Part shown: positions 7,309 through 16,600 of the stretch, piece by piece | Numbering within the stretch: the stretch's first letter is position 1 | How the letters are laid out: every line of letters begins with the position of its first letter | From: an uncultured Bacteroidales bacterium | GTDB taxonomy: Bacteria > Bacteroidota > Bacteroidia > Bacteroidales > P3 | DNA: 64,000 nt | Assembly: GCA_946183915.1 (NCBI GenBank) | Contig: CAMHDJ010000001.1 | Span: 1 to 64,000 of the forward strand | Direction of reading: 5' to 3' | Position numbers and translations under genes: made by a program | Notes under the pieces: generated by a model | The model's input: only the letters and a program-made list of their open reading frames with translations | What the model was told of the DNA's origin: nothing | Database searches by the model: none

Positions 7309-9942
7309 ATGAAACGACCTTTGATGAGACGAGTTATGTGCCTGACGGCCATGATGTTGATGGCAGTGACCTACTGCGAAGCGCAGCCGGGCGGTCCCGG
7401 TGGCGGTCCCGGCGGGCGTCCGCCGATGGGGAGTGGCCGGCCCGGACAGCGCCCGCGTCCCGGGCAGGATTGGAACCAGATGGGCGACAGCCAGCAGGCC
7501 AGTCAGGTGAAACAGAAGAAGAAAGTGAAGGAAGGCGACACCTTCAAAGTGGTGGGGTCGCTGCGCGACTCGGTCAGTGGCGAGTTTCTGGCCTTCGTCA
7601 ACGTGGCGGTGCTCGACTCGGTTGACTCCAGTTTCGTCAAGGGAGCCTCGACCAACTTCGACGGCCTCTTCGAGGTGACCGAGGTGCCGCAGGGGGCCTA
7701 CCTGCTGCGTGTCAGTGCCATCGGCTACCAGAACCGCTTGGTACCCTTCCGGGTGACCAATAATACCGCCCTCGGCACCCTGCGCCTCAAGCCCGGTGCC
7801 ACTACCCTGAGCGAGGTGAAGATCACGGCTGAGAAGCCCCTCTACGCCATGGACGGCGAGAAACTGGTCTACAATGTCAGCGAAGACCCCTCGATCCAGA
7901 CCGGCACCACCGAGGACGCCCTGCAAAATGCGCCGGGCGTGGAGGTGGACGTCGAAGGTAACATCACGCTGCGCGGCGTGAGCTCGGTGGAGATATGGAT
8001 CAACGACAAACCCTCCAAGCTCACCGAAGAGAACCTGAAGACCTACCTGCAGACCCTGCCGGCCAACGCCCTGGCCCGCATCGAGACCATCACCAACCCC
8101 TCGGCCAAGTATGCCACCGACGCCGAAGCGGTGATCAATATCATCACCTCGGCCCATATCAAGAGCAACCAGTTTGTGAGTTTTGGCGTCAATGGGAGCA
8201 ACCAGCCCTTCGTCAGTCCGTGGGTGAGCTACATGTGGGCCAAGGAGAAACTGAGCATCAACCTCTTCGCTTCGGGCCGCTACAGCTACCGTGAGAACAC
8301 CTCGCGCACCGACTCGTGGCGCCGGCGCGACCGCGTGGGCGGCGTGCAGGGGGTGGACTACGACACCACCATGTACCAGCACGACACCTCGTCGAGCTAC
8401 AACCGCTCGATGAGCGGCAACATCTTCATGGGCGTCAACTACGAGATCGACTCGATGAGCGAGATTTCGTTCGACGGCGGCGGCTTCTACAACAACAACC
8501 GCAGTGTGGCCGGGCGTGAGCTGGAGCAGGTGTTCTACTTCCCTGACAGCACCCTCGTGTACAGCATTGGCGACAGCAACATCGGCGGCTCGCTGTTTGG
8601 CCACCTGGGCGCTGACTACACCAAGAAGTTCGACCTCGAAGGACACAACCTGCGCATCGGCGTCAACAGCCGCCTGTCGCGCAATACGGGCGACGAGTGG
8701 TACAACCGCGAGTACATCACCTACACCGACCTCGACGAGCATCGCTACATGATGTCGCGCAGCTTCAACTACGGCGCCAGCCTCGACGCCCGCTACAACC
8801 GGCCCTACTCCAAGGACGGCGAGCTCAGTTATGGTCTGCGCGCCGACATCAGCCGTATGGACAACGACTACCAGCGCTTCAACGACTCGCTGGGCACCGT
8901 GGTGGACACACTGCGCACCTACAACTTCATGGGTGGCACCGCGGAGCTCAATGCCGACGTCAACTGGACCCACCGCTGGGGTGGCTTCACACTCAGTAGC
9001 GGCCTCGGTGTGGGAGTGGACAACGAAGACTACTGCTATCGCAGCGCTATGTCGTTCGCCGACAGCGGGTCGTATCCCGGTTTCACCGTCAGGCCCTCGC
9101 TACACCTCACCTACCGCACCGACGACATGCACAACTTCAAGCTCAACTACTCGATGCGCATGCGCACCCCCGGCGAGGAGCAACTCAGCACCTTCCGCCG
9201 CTACGGCGACGACAGCTACAGCACCGGTAACCCCAATCTGCGCGACAGCTACACCCACAATGTCGAGGCCGGCTGGCAGAAATACTTTGAACGCTTCGGC
9301 AATATCGGCATCGAGGGCTACGGCCGCCTGAGCACCAACGAGATCAGCTCGCTGACAGATGCCGAGTACGACGACTTCCTCGACCGTATCGTCAGCTACT
9401 CGGTGCCCTACAACATGGGTTCTTCGTGGCGCTATGGGGCCAACCTCAATATGACCTACCGCCCCACGGGCTTCTTCAATGTGCGCCTCTACGCCAATGT
9501 CTATGACTACGGCTACCACATGGAGTACGACCGCGCCGGGATGCATCAGGTGGTTGATACCAGCAAGGTGTCGTGGAGTGTACGTGTCAACGCCTGGGCT
9601 AAGCTCTTCAACCAGTATCAGGTGACCCTCTCGGCCAACTACAATTCGCCCACCATCAGCCTGATGAGCGAGCGAAAAGCCCGCTACAGCCTCAATATGG
9701 GTGTGCGGAGCGACTTCTTCAAACGCAAGCTTTCGGTGTTTATCAACATCCAGGATATCTTCAACTGGGGCGGCCGCTTTGGTAGCGGTAGCACCATCAC
9801 CAACCCATACTACCTTAGCGACAGCACCAACAAGATGACCAACAGCCGCTACATCTCGGCCGGCATCACACTCCGCTTCGGCAAGATGGAACTCGAAAAA
9901 GAGGCAAAAGAGGGCTCGAGCGAGGCTGGTGACAGCCTCTGA
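7309..9942 (+). CDS. TonB-dependent-receptor-like outer-membrane protein (CarboxypepD_reg domain + barrel)
   Basis: Outer-membrane protein of 877 residues. A signal peptide (about 1-25, ending YCEAQ) is followed by a Gly/Pro/Arg-rich linker (26-65). A carboxypeptidase-regulatory-like beta-sandwich (about 75-160, SVSGEFLAFVNVAVLDSVDS) comes next, then a plug-like domain (about 170-280, with PGVEVDVEGNITLRGVSSVEIWINDKPS), and then a long barrel of the 'outer membrane beta-barrel family' type. No TonB box was recognised, and no SusD partner follows, so it is unlikely to be a standard SusCD glycan importer; the substrate is unknown. The upstream 150 nt are shared with the divergent gene. Confidence 0.85.
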   Translation: MKRPLMRRVMCLTAMMLMAVTYCEAQPGGPGGGPGGRPPMGSGRPGQRPRPGQDWNQMGDSQQASQVKQKKKVKEGDTFKVVGSLRDSVSGEFLAFVNVAVLDSVDSSFVKGASTNFDGLFEVTEVPQGAYLLRVSAIGYQNRLVPFRVTNNTALGTLRLKPGATTLSEVKITAEKPLYAMDGEKLVYNVSEDPSIQTGTTEDALQNAPGVEVDVEGNITLRGVSSVEIWINDKPSKLTEENLKTYLQTLPANALARIETITNPSAKYATDAEAVINIITSAHIKSNQFVSFGVNGSNQPFVSPWVSYMWAKEKLSINLFASGRYSYRENTSRTDSWRRRDRVGGVQGVDYDTTMYQHDTSSSYNRSMSGNIFMGVNYEIDSMSEISFDGGGFYNNNRSVAGRELEQVFYFPDSTLVYSIGDSNIGGSLFGHLGADYTKKFDLEGHNLRIGVNSRLSRNTGDEWYNREYITYTDLDEHRYMMSRSFNYGASLDARYNRPYSKDGELSYGLRADISRMDNDYQRFNDSLGTVVDTLRTYNFMGGTAELNADVNWTHRWGGFTLSSGLGVGVDNEDYCYRSAMSFADSGSYPGFTVRPSLHLTYRTDDMHNFKLNYSMRMRTPGEEQLSTFRRYGDDSYSTGNPNLRDSYTHNVEAGWQKYFERFGNIGIEGYGRLSTNEISSLTDAEYDDFLDRIVSYSVPYNMGSSWRYGANLNMTYRPTGFFNVRLYANVYDYGYHMEYDRAGMHQVVDTSKVSWSVRVNAWAKLFNQYQVTLSANYNSPTISLMSERKARYSLNMGVRSDFFKRKLSVFINIQDIFNWGGRFGSGSTITNPYYLSDSTNKMTNSRYISAGITLRFGKMELEKEAKEGSSEAGDSL

Positions 9943-9955
9943 TCGGCACCGAAAG

Positions 9956-10029
9956 GACTGGGAAGCGAAAACTTTTTTACTGTATAATCGTCTGTAAAAC
10001 AAGTGTTCGCTTCCCGGTCTTTCTTTTTT
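9956..10029 (+). terminator. Probable terminator downstream of the TonB-like gene
   Basis: GACTGGGAAGCGAA (9956-9969) pairs over 14 positions (one G-T) with TTCGCTTCCCGGTC (10006-10019) and is followed by TTTCTTTTTT. The loop of 36 nt is larger than usual, so it may act by long-range pairing or as an mRNA end stabiliser. Confidence 0.6.
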
Positions 10030-10042
10030 GGCTAATTTTTTT

Positions 10043-10073
10043 TTTGCCAGTTTGTAAAAACTTCGTACTTTTG
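10043..10073 (+). promoter_or_regulatory. Bacteroidota-type promoter of tRNA-Gln
   Basis: TTTG at 10043-10046, 19 nt, then TACTTTTG at 10066-10073. This matches the -33/-7 consensus of the Bacteroidota primary sigma factor. It is followed by the leader GCACCCGCTTTTGAG, which also occurs at the tRNA-Val genes. Confidence 0.85.
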
Positions 10074-10103
10074 CACCCGCTTTTGAGGAAAAGCAATACC
10101 GAT

Positions 10104-10174
10104 TGTCCTATGGTGTAACGGTAGCACATCTGACTCTGGATCAGCTTGTCTTGGTTCGAATCCAGGTAGGACAA
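10104..10174 (+). tRNA. tRNA-Gln (CTG)
   Basis: Acceptor TGTCCTA pairs with TAGGACA. The loop CTCTGGA gives anticodon CTG (Gln, CAG codons). The T arm is CTTGG/CCAGG with loop TTCGAAT. The outermost pair of the anticodon stem is a T-C mismatch. CCA is not encoded. It is a single tRNA with its own promoter and terminator. Confidence 0.9.
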
Positions 10175-10180
10175 CTACGA

Positions 10181-10206
10181 GAGGGAAACGCAGGTTTCCC
10201 TCTTTT
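10181..10206 (+). terminator. Rho-independent terminator of tRNA-Gln
   Basis: Perfect stem GAGGGAAAC/GTTTCCCTC with a 4-nt GCAG loop, followed by TTTT, 6 nt after the tRNA. Confidence 0.85.
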
Positions 10207-10279
10207 CTTTTATGCCTTCTCGGTCCCCCTTTCCTGGTCATTACCAAACCTCTCGCGAGAGAGGCGTGGAAAAGATTAT

Positions 10280-10310
10280 TTTGCCATGTGAAATAAATGT
10301 AGTACTTTTG
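10280..10310 (+). promoter_or_regulatory. Bacteroidota-type promoter of hutI operon
   Basis: TTTG at 10280-10283, 19 nt, then TACTTTTG at 10303-10310, about 25 nt before the hutI start codon. Confidence 0.8.
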
Positions 10311-10334
10311 CAGCCGATATAATGACTGCAAACT

Positions 10335-11570
10335 ATGCGAACACTGATCACGAATATTAAAGAGCTGGTGCAGGTGGAGACTGGCCGGCCGAAGATGCGT
10401 GCCATGGGTAAGGAGATGGCACATTTGGAAACCGTCAAGGATGCATACCTGCTGGTGGAGGATGGAAAAATCAAGGCTTTCGGGCCGATGAGCGAGTGGA
10501 ACGGGAGCGCCGATCGCGTGGTGGATGCCACGGGTCGGATGGTGTTCCCGAGCTTCTGCGACTCGCACACACACCTCGTCTATGCCAACTCGCGCGAGCA
10601 TGAGTTTGTCGACAAGATCCGCGGCCTCTCGTACGAGGAGATCGCAAAGCGGGGCGGAGGCATCCTCAACTCGGCCAAGGCCACCGCGGCGGCCACGGAA
10701 GACGAACTCTACGACATGGCCCAGCAGCGCCTCGAGGAGGCTATGCGCCTGGGTACTGGCGCTATTGAAATCAAGAGCGGCTACGGCCTCACCACCGAGA
10801 GCGAGCTGAAGCTCCTCCGTGTGATCCGCCGACTGAAAGAGAACTCGTCCATGACCATCAAGTCCAATTTCCTCGGCGCCCACGGCATCCCGATGGAATA
10901 CCGCGGACACCAGGAGGATTATGTCGACCTTGTCATCAAGGAGATGATACCCCGGGTGGCGAACGAAGGATTGGCCGACTTCATCGATGTCTTCTGCGAC
11001 CAGGGCTTCTTCACCGTCGAGGACACGACCCGCATCCTCGAAGCGGGCATCAAGCACGGCCTGCGCCCCAAGATCCACGCCAACGAGATGGCCGTCTCGG
11101 GCGGAGTGCAGGTGGGTGTGAAATACGGAGCCATCTCCGTCGACCACCTGGAGCAGATGGGCGATGCCGAGATCGAGTGCCTGAAAGGCAGCGACACGAT
11201 GCCCACCATCCTGCCCGGCTGTGCCTTCTTCCTTAACCTGCCGCTCTCACCGGCACGCAGGATGATCGAGGCGGGTCTGCCCGTAGCCATGGCCTCGGAC
11301 TACAACCCCGGCACCTCGCCCTCGTGCAACATGCAGCTCGTCCTCTCCATGGCCTGCATCCGTTACCGGCTCACCCCCGAGGAGGCCCTGAATGCGGTCA
11401 CCCTCAACACGGCCTACGCCATGGGTGTCAGCCATGAGGTGGGTACCATCGCGGTTGGCAAGAAGGCCAACTTCTACATTACCAAGCCTATCCCGAGCTA
11501 TGAGTATATGCCCTACTCCTACGGTGAAAACAAGGTGGAGCGTACGTTCCTGAATGGCGTGGAGGTATGA
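10335..11570 (+). CDS. hutI: Imidazolonepropionase
   Basis: Zinc- or iron-dependent amidohydrolase that opens 4-imidazolone-5-propanoate to N-formimino-L-glutamate, the third step of histidine degradation. The 411-residue product has the usual family length. It shows the metal-binding DSHTH (residues 76-80), the substrate-loop [24 protein letters not shown] and SDYNPGTSP motifs in the expected order. The other hut genes (hutH, hutU, ftcD) are not in the window. The stop overlaps the next start by ATGA, so hutI, the ABC ATPase and rlmB form one operon, a grouping that does not itself suggest a shared pathway. Confidence 0.93.
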   Translation: MRTLITNIKELVQVETGRPKMRAMGKEMAHLETVKDAYLLVEDGKIKAFGPMSEWNGSADRVVDATGRMVFPSFCDSHTHLVYANSREHEFVDKIRGLSYEEIAKRGGGILNSAKATAAATEDELYDMAQQRLEEAMRLGTGAIEIKSGYGLTTESELKLLRVIRRLKENSSMTIKSNFLGAHGIPMEYRGHQEDYVDLVIKEMIPRVANEGLADFIDVFCDQGFFTVEDTTRILEAGIKHGLRPKIHANEMAVSGGVQVGVKYGAISVDHLEQMGDAEIECLKGSDTMPTILPGCAFFLNLPLSPARRMIEAGLPVAMASDYNPGTSPSCNMQLVLSMACIRYRLTPEEALNAVTLNTAYAMGVSHEVGTIAVGKKANFYITKPIPSYEYMPYSYGENKVERTFLNGVEV

Positions 11571-12220
11571 TCACCGCAGAGAATCTCAACAAGAGCTACG
11601 GCTCGTTGCACGTCTTGCGCGACATAACCCTCAGCATCGGGCAGGGCGAGGTGGTTTCGATCGTGGGTGCCAGCGGGGCCGGCAAGACGACTTTGCTGCA
11701 GATATTGGGCACTCTGGACCGGGCTGACAGCGGTCGTATCTTGTATGGCGACACGGATGTCACCCAGCTGAGGGACAAAGAACTGGCCCGTTTCCGCAAC
11801 GAGAAGATAGGTTTTGTCTTCCAGGCCCACCACTTGCTGCCGGAGTTCACGGCGGTGGAGAACGTGATGATCCCGGCCCTGATCCGGGGCGACCGCCCGT
11901 CGGACGCCCGTCGGCGGGCGATGCAGCTGCTTGAGCGCCTCCACCTGGCCGAGCGTAGCGAGCACAAGCCCCAGGCTCTCAGCGGGGGCGAGTGCCAGCG
12001 CGTCAGCGTGGCGAGGGCTTTGATGAACCAGCCCATGGTGGTGCTCGCCGACGAGCCCAGCGGCAACCTCGATTCCGAGCATGCCAAACGCCTCCACGAG
12101 CTCTTCTTCGACCTCAGGCGCGACCTGGGGCAGACCTTTGTCATCGTCACCCACAACGAACAACTGGCGGCCATGGCCGACCGCAAAATAACAATCAAAG
12201 ATGGTAGAAACGAAGAATAA
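11567..12220 (+). CDS. ABC transporter ATP-binding protein, LolD/MacB-like
   Basis: Cytoplasmic ATPase subunit of 217 residues. Walker [11 protein letters not shown] is at residues 33-42, the Q-loop in FVFQAH at 83-88, the signature LSGGE at 138-142, and Walker B VVLADEP at 158-164, followed by SGNLDS, which is typical of the LolD/MacB/FtsE branch. It most likely powers lipoprotein release from the inner membrane or a related MacB-type exporter; the partner permease is not adjacent. The start overlaps hutI and the end overlaps rlmB by 20 nt. Confidence 0.88.
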   Translation: MITAENLNKSYGSLHVLRDITLSIGQGEVVSIVGASGAGKTTLLQILGTLDRADSGRILYGDTDVTQLRDKELARFRNEKIGFVFQAHHLLPEFTAVENVMIPALIRGDRPSDARRRAMQLLERLHLAERSEHKPQALSGGECQRVSVARALMNQPMVVLADEPSGNLDSEHAKRLHELFFDLRRDLGQTFVIVTHNEQLAAMADRKITIKDGRNEE

Positions 12221-12944
12221 ACAACAGATAGTCTACGGTTTACGGCCTGTTATCGAGGCCATTGGCAGCGGTCAGCAGGTGGAACGCGTCTACCTGCAGA
12301 ACGGCCTCAACAGCTCGCTGATGGGGGAACTGCGCAGCGCCATGCGCGAGCACGACATACCGTTCCAATATGTGCCCGTTGAGCGGCTCAACAAGTTCAC
12401 CAGCGGCAACCACCAAGGCGTGGTGGCTACGATTGCGGCCGTGAAGTACCACAGCTTCATGGAACTGGTGGAAACGCTGGACGACAGTGCGTTAGTGCTG
12501 CTGCTCGACCATGTGACCGACGTGCGCAACATGGGGGCCATAGCCCGCACGGCCGAGTGTACCGGCGTCGCGGCCCTTGTGGTGCCCGACCATGGCAGCG
12601 CCGCGCTCAACGAAGACGCCATCAAGACCAGCAGCGGCGCGCTGCTTCGGTTGCCGGTCTGCCGCGAGCAGAACCTGAAGACGGTGGTTAACCTAGCCAA
12701 GCAGTATGGCTACCAGGTGGTTGCGTCGACAGAGAAAGGTGCGGTTCACTACCGCGAGGTCGACTTTCGGCAGCCTACGCTCCTCCTCATGGGCAACGAG
12801 GAAACCGGCATCAGCCCCGACCTACTGAGGTTGAGCGACGTGCGTGCCAAACTGCCCATCGTGGGCGAGGTGGCCTCGCTCAACGTGTCGGTGGCGGCCG
12901 GCGTGATGATGTACGAGGCGCTGGAGCAAAAGTCTCGCCCCTGA
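12201..12944 (+). CDS. rlmB: TrmH-family rRNA 2'-O-methyltransferase (RlmB-like)
   Basis: SPOUT-class methyltransferase of 247 residues that probably methylates the 2'-O of a guanosine in 23S rRNA (G2251 in E. coli). An N-terminal substrate-binding domain (about 1-75, [11 protein letters not shown]) precedes the SpoU domain. The three family motifs are present: [26 protein letters not shown] and [16 protein letters not shown], the last forming the knot and SAM site. The start lies within the end of the ABC ATPase gene. A terminator follows the stop by 20 nt. Confidence 0.9.
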   Translation: MVETKNKQQIVYGLRPVIEAIGSGQQVERVYLQNGLNSSLMGELRSAMREHDIPFQYVPVERLNKFTSGNHQGVVATIAAVKYHSFMELVETLDDSALVLLLDHVTDVRNMGAIARTAECTGVAALVVPDHGSAALNEDAIKTSSGALLRLPVCREQNLKTVVNLAKQYGYQVVASTEKGAVHYREVDFRQPTLLLMGNEETGISPDLLRLSDVRAKLPIVGEVASLNVSVAAGVMMYEALEQKSRP

Positions 12945-12963
12945 CAGACTGTGATGATTGGAT

Positions 12964-13004
12964 GACGGATTGTGTCGCTTACGATGCAATCCGTCGTTCT
13001 TTTT
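12964..13004 (+). terminator. Rho-independent terminator after rlmB
   Basis: Perfect 9-bp stem GACGGATTG/CAATCCGTC with a 14-nt loop, followed by the T-rich stretch GTTCTTTTT. Confidence 0.8.
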
Positions 13005-13232
13005 ATGAGGAGCCATGTCTATTGTCATGCGTGTGTTTCCGGATGTGCAAGACGCTGGTTGATGGCTAGTTAAGATAACATGAAATCATAAAGGGCTGTC
13101 CGCCGTTTCCCAATAGGCAAGGAGGCCACTTTTCGGGATGTACCTTACCCGCGTTTTTCCCGACGGCAGGCCTCATGAGTACAGACAGGCCGCCATAAAA
13201 TCCCTCTTTCCACCGTCACTGCCATGCTATTT

Positions 13233-13295
13233 CGACCATCGTTCAACCATCGTTCAACCATAGTTCGACCATCATTAATGGTTAAACGATGGTTG
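13233..13295. repeat. 11-nt-period degenerate tandem array with inverted end (element 2)
   Basis: Four contiguous 11-mers: CGACCATCGTT (13233), CAACCATCGTT (13244), CAACCATAGTT (13255), CGACCATCATT (13266). The array turns at the palindrome CATTAATG. The inverted part contains AACGATGGTTG at 13285-13295, an exact complement of the second unit. The period is 11 nt in both halves. Confidence 0.85.
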
Positions 13296-13391
13296 TACGA
13301 CAGTAGAAGTATAGATGAAATCAGGGCGCAGGTATGGTTTTTCTGTGACGGGATGGTGGCGGTTGTCGTGGACAGTGGGTGTGTGTGTTAT

Positions 13392-13424
13392 GGGGTGGGG
13401 TGGAGGAGGGGTTGCGGCTGGGGG
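13392..13424 (+). other. G-quadruplex-like motif
   Basis: Four G runs of 4, 4, 4 and 5 bases separated by loops of 1, 7 and 8 nt on the plus (coding) strand, about 240 nt before the giant gene's start codon and 100 nt after the 11-nt array. Only the primary sequence pattern is seen; folding is inferred. Confidence 0.5.
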
Positions 13425-13661
13425 TGAGGATGAGTCTTTTTTGTGCTGTATGACAACAATTCAGGGTCGATTTGCATCTATATGAGTGTGGAAAAAAATA
13501 CAAATGATGTTAAAATTTTGTCTTTTTATAAATAAGTGCGCGCTAAGTCAAAAAAAATGTGTATTTTTGTGCTGGGAAAACAATGCCCGAAAGGGGTGTG
13601 TTTTGCTGTGAAATATAGTATGTAAAATATTGTAGAACAGATAATAATAAAAAACACAATA

Positions 13662-16600
13662 ATGAAAACGAAGTATCTTGTTTTAGGTGCAATTTTCGCT
13701 TTTTTGTCGCTTGGGGCGCGGAGCCAGGTGTACGAGATGTACTACCAGGGCTTTGAGTCGGGCGAAGAGCAGAACTACACGGTGAGTCCGGCGTCGGGCG
13801 CAAGCATGACGACGACGATCTACAAGAGCGGATCGCGGTCGCTGAAGCTGACGCAGACTTCGTCGCAGGACATCGAGGTGGTGCTCGACACGCTGGACTT
13901 CACGCAGAACACGACGCTGCGCTACATAGCGCTGACGTTCGACCACATCTGCCGTGTGCCGATCAACCCGAACAACGACAACATGATGGCGACGTTGTAC
14001 TACAAGCGTGCCAATCAGTCGTCGTGGACGCAGATGATGGAGCAGGATTACAATCAGGAAAATCCGATTCATGCGTCGTTCACGACGCAAGCCTTTTCGG
14101 AGAACTCCTACACGGGCGATCCCCAGTCGAGAAACTGGCGTTCGCAGGTGACGCCGACGGTCGGGAACGACCAGTGGCACAGTGAGCGCTTTGACTTGGA
14201 CAACGTGATCACACCGTCGGTGCCGACGAGCGAACGCAAGCTTCTGATCAAACTGGTGCTTCACTACCGTTCGCTGACAACGCCTCTGGATGCGACAAAC
14301 ACGGCGTGGTGGATCGACAATATCAAGGTCAATGCCAGTGCAGAGCGTATGCGCAACCCGAAAGTGACGATGGTAGACTACCCGAATATGGACCGTTTCC
14401 CGAACAGCCGTGGCGCCCGTCTCGAGTTGAATGCGACGACGACGGTGACGGCTGGCATCAATCCGGATTCGGTATATGCGCTGTACACGATTGGAAGCGA
14501 TGCGACGGAACATCGGATGGCGATGACGCCGGTGGCCGGTGTGTCGGGCAATTACGAGTGCCGTCTGCCCTTTGGCGGCTACGACACGACGATGCGATTC
14601 CGTTGCGTGGTGCGCGATGCGTCGGGCAATCAGAATACGGCTACATTCCCATCGGCCGATAATTCGTGGGTGACATTCCGCAGTGTGCGCGGTGCGACGC
14701 AGCAACCCGGAGTGAGAACACCGAACCTGGAGGGCACAACGAACGAGATAGCGACGCCTTTCCCGGGCAACGCCGACCACAAGGCAGAGTATGTGATCGA
14801 TTCGGCCATGATGGCAGAGGCGGGCTATGGCCCTGGCGCCATCACGTCGATCAAGATGAAACTGGCTACCAATATTGCATCGCCCTGGTCGCGCACCCGC
14901 TTCCAGGTGAAGATGAAGAACGAGCGGGCTGGCTACTTGGTGGAACCGGTTGGATCGAACTACTATTACACGACAGACTTTATGCGGGTGGTGTACGACT
15001 CGGCTATTACGATTCCGGCTCTCTCGGCCGGACTGGAGTTTACGCTTGCGCTGCAGGACACCTTCTTCTATGCTGGGCAAGACATTGTGATGCAGATATC
15101 GTACGACGGTAATGCGGAGGATACCCCGATCAGTGTGAAGAGTGTCTCGACCCTGCCTACGCAACAGTCGATGATTACGTATAACCTGCTGGCCCAGTAT
15201 GGTACCAATGTCTTCACCTTGCAGAACACCCAGATGGCGATTGACAAACATCCGGCGTTTGTGTTCGACGAGAGCCCGATCCAGCCGCTGCTGTACGATG
15301 CAGGTGTAAGTGAACTGGTGGACCCGAACTTCACGGTGCCCATGACGGTGCGTCCCGGAAGCCTGACGGTGAAGATAAAGAACTATGGTGCGCTGCCATT
15401 TACGGCGGCGAGGATTTCCTACTCGATCGACGATACGCTGAATGGCCACTTCGACTGGACGGGCAACCTGGCCGCAGGCGAGGAGGCGACGGTGATGATT
15501 GCGAATAGCACCATCAATATTCCGGCGGGTTACCACACGCTGCGTGCGTGGGTGGAGGACTCGGTGACGGCTGGTGGCCAGCTGCGCCGCGACCACGAAC
15601 CGTATAACGACACGAGCTTCTCGGAGTTCATCGTTTGCGATGGTCCGATGGGTGGAGTGCGCAACATCGGTGGAACAAATGCTAATTTCAACAGCATCGA
15701 GGAGTTCCTGTTCTCGCTGAGCCGATGCGGTATCAACGATAGCCTGATCGTGCGTCTGGCACCGGGTTGCTATCCTGCATTCACGATGCCGGCGGTGAAC
15801 GGTTTGAGCGGGACAAATTATATCGTTTTTGAACCGCAGGGAACGGGTCGTGTAATTCTGTTTGCCGATAGTACCCAGGCACAGGCTTCGATTGTCAATC
15901 TGGAGTCTGTGCACAACATGCGGTTCCGTGACCTCTATTTTGTGCGTCGCAACGGAGCACTGGATGATATGGTGAAGTTGGGTGTGGCGAGTGTCGATTG
16001 CCGATTCGAGGGCTGCAGCTTCATCGACAGTCTGCCGAACCCGCCGGCTTCGCTGCGCATCGGTGCTTTGCTCAATAGCGGCTATGCCAACAATATGCTG
16101 GTGGACAGCTGTACGTTTGTTGGTGGACGCATCGGTGTCGACATCAAGGGTGAGGCTCCGGACATCCGTTCGAACGGAAACGTTGTTAGACGGTCGACGT
16201 TCAATGATCAGTATGAGAATGCTGTAAAAGCAGAGAATCAAAATGCTGTGACGATTGTGGACAATGAGTTGTACGATGTGTACAGCAACTCGACCTACGT
16301 GGTACAGTTGAGCGAATGCTACGGTGCCACGAGTCTGGAACGCAACAAGGTGTATACCTCGCATGGTGCCGGTGCCATCGGTCTGAACAATGTGATCGGT
16401 ACGGATTCAAACCGTGCCATCATTGCCAACAATATGCTGGTGGGCAATGACGACGGGACGGCAAACCTGATGCGCCCGGTACTGAATGTGATTCAGGGTG
16501 CCTGGGTGGATGTGGTGTACAACTCGGTGAAGATGACTGCTCCGACGCGTGCCAATACGGCTGCTGCCACCTTTGGCGGTAGCAGTATCGAAAACTGCCG

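Larger units (their letters stand above)
13005..13661. other. Gene-free region upstream of the giant T9SS gene
   Basis: About 650 nt without a credible gene. The first 225 nt hold nothing recognisable. Then come the 11-nt array at 13233-13295, a G-rich block at 13380-13424 with four runs of four or more G (13392-13395, 13397-13400, 13408-13411, 13420-13424), and an AT-rich stretch from 13480 with a TATTTTTG (-7-like) element at 13562-13569 that may start the giant gene's mRNA. Confidence 0.6.

Noticed and set aside
13683-16364. 893-codon minus-strand frame opposite the start of the giant gene.
   Set aside because: Arg/His/Val-rich composition with no domain; a shadow of ACG/GCG-rich codons.
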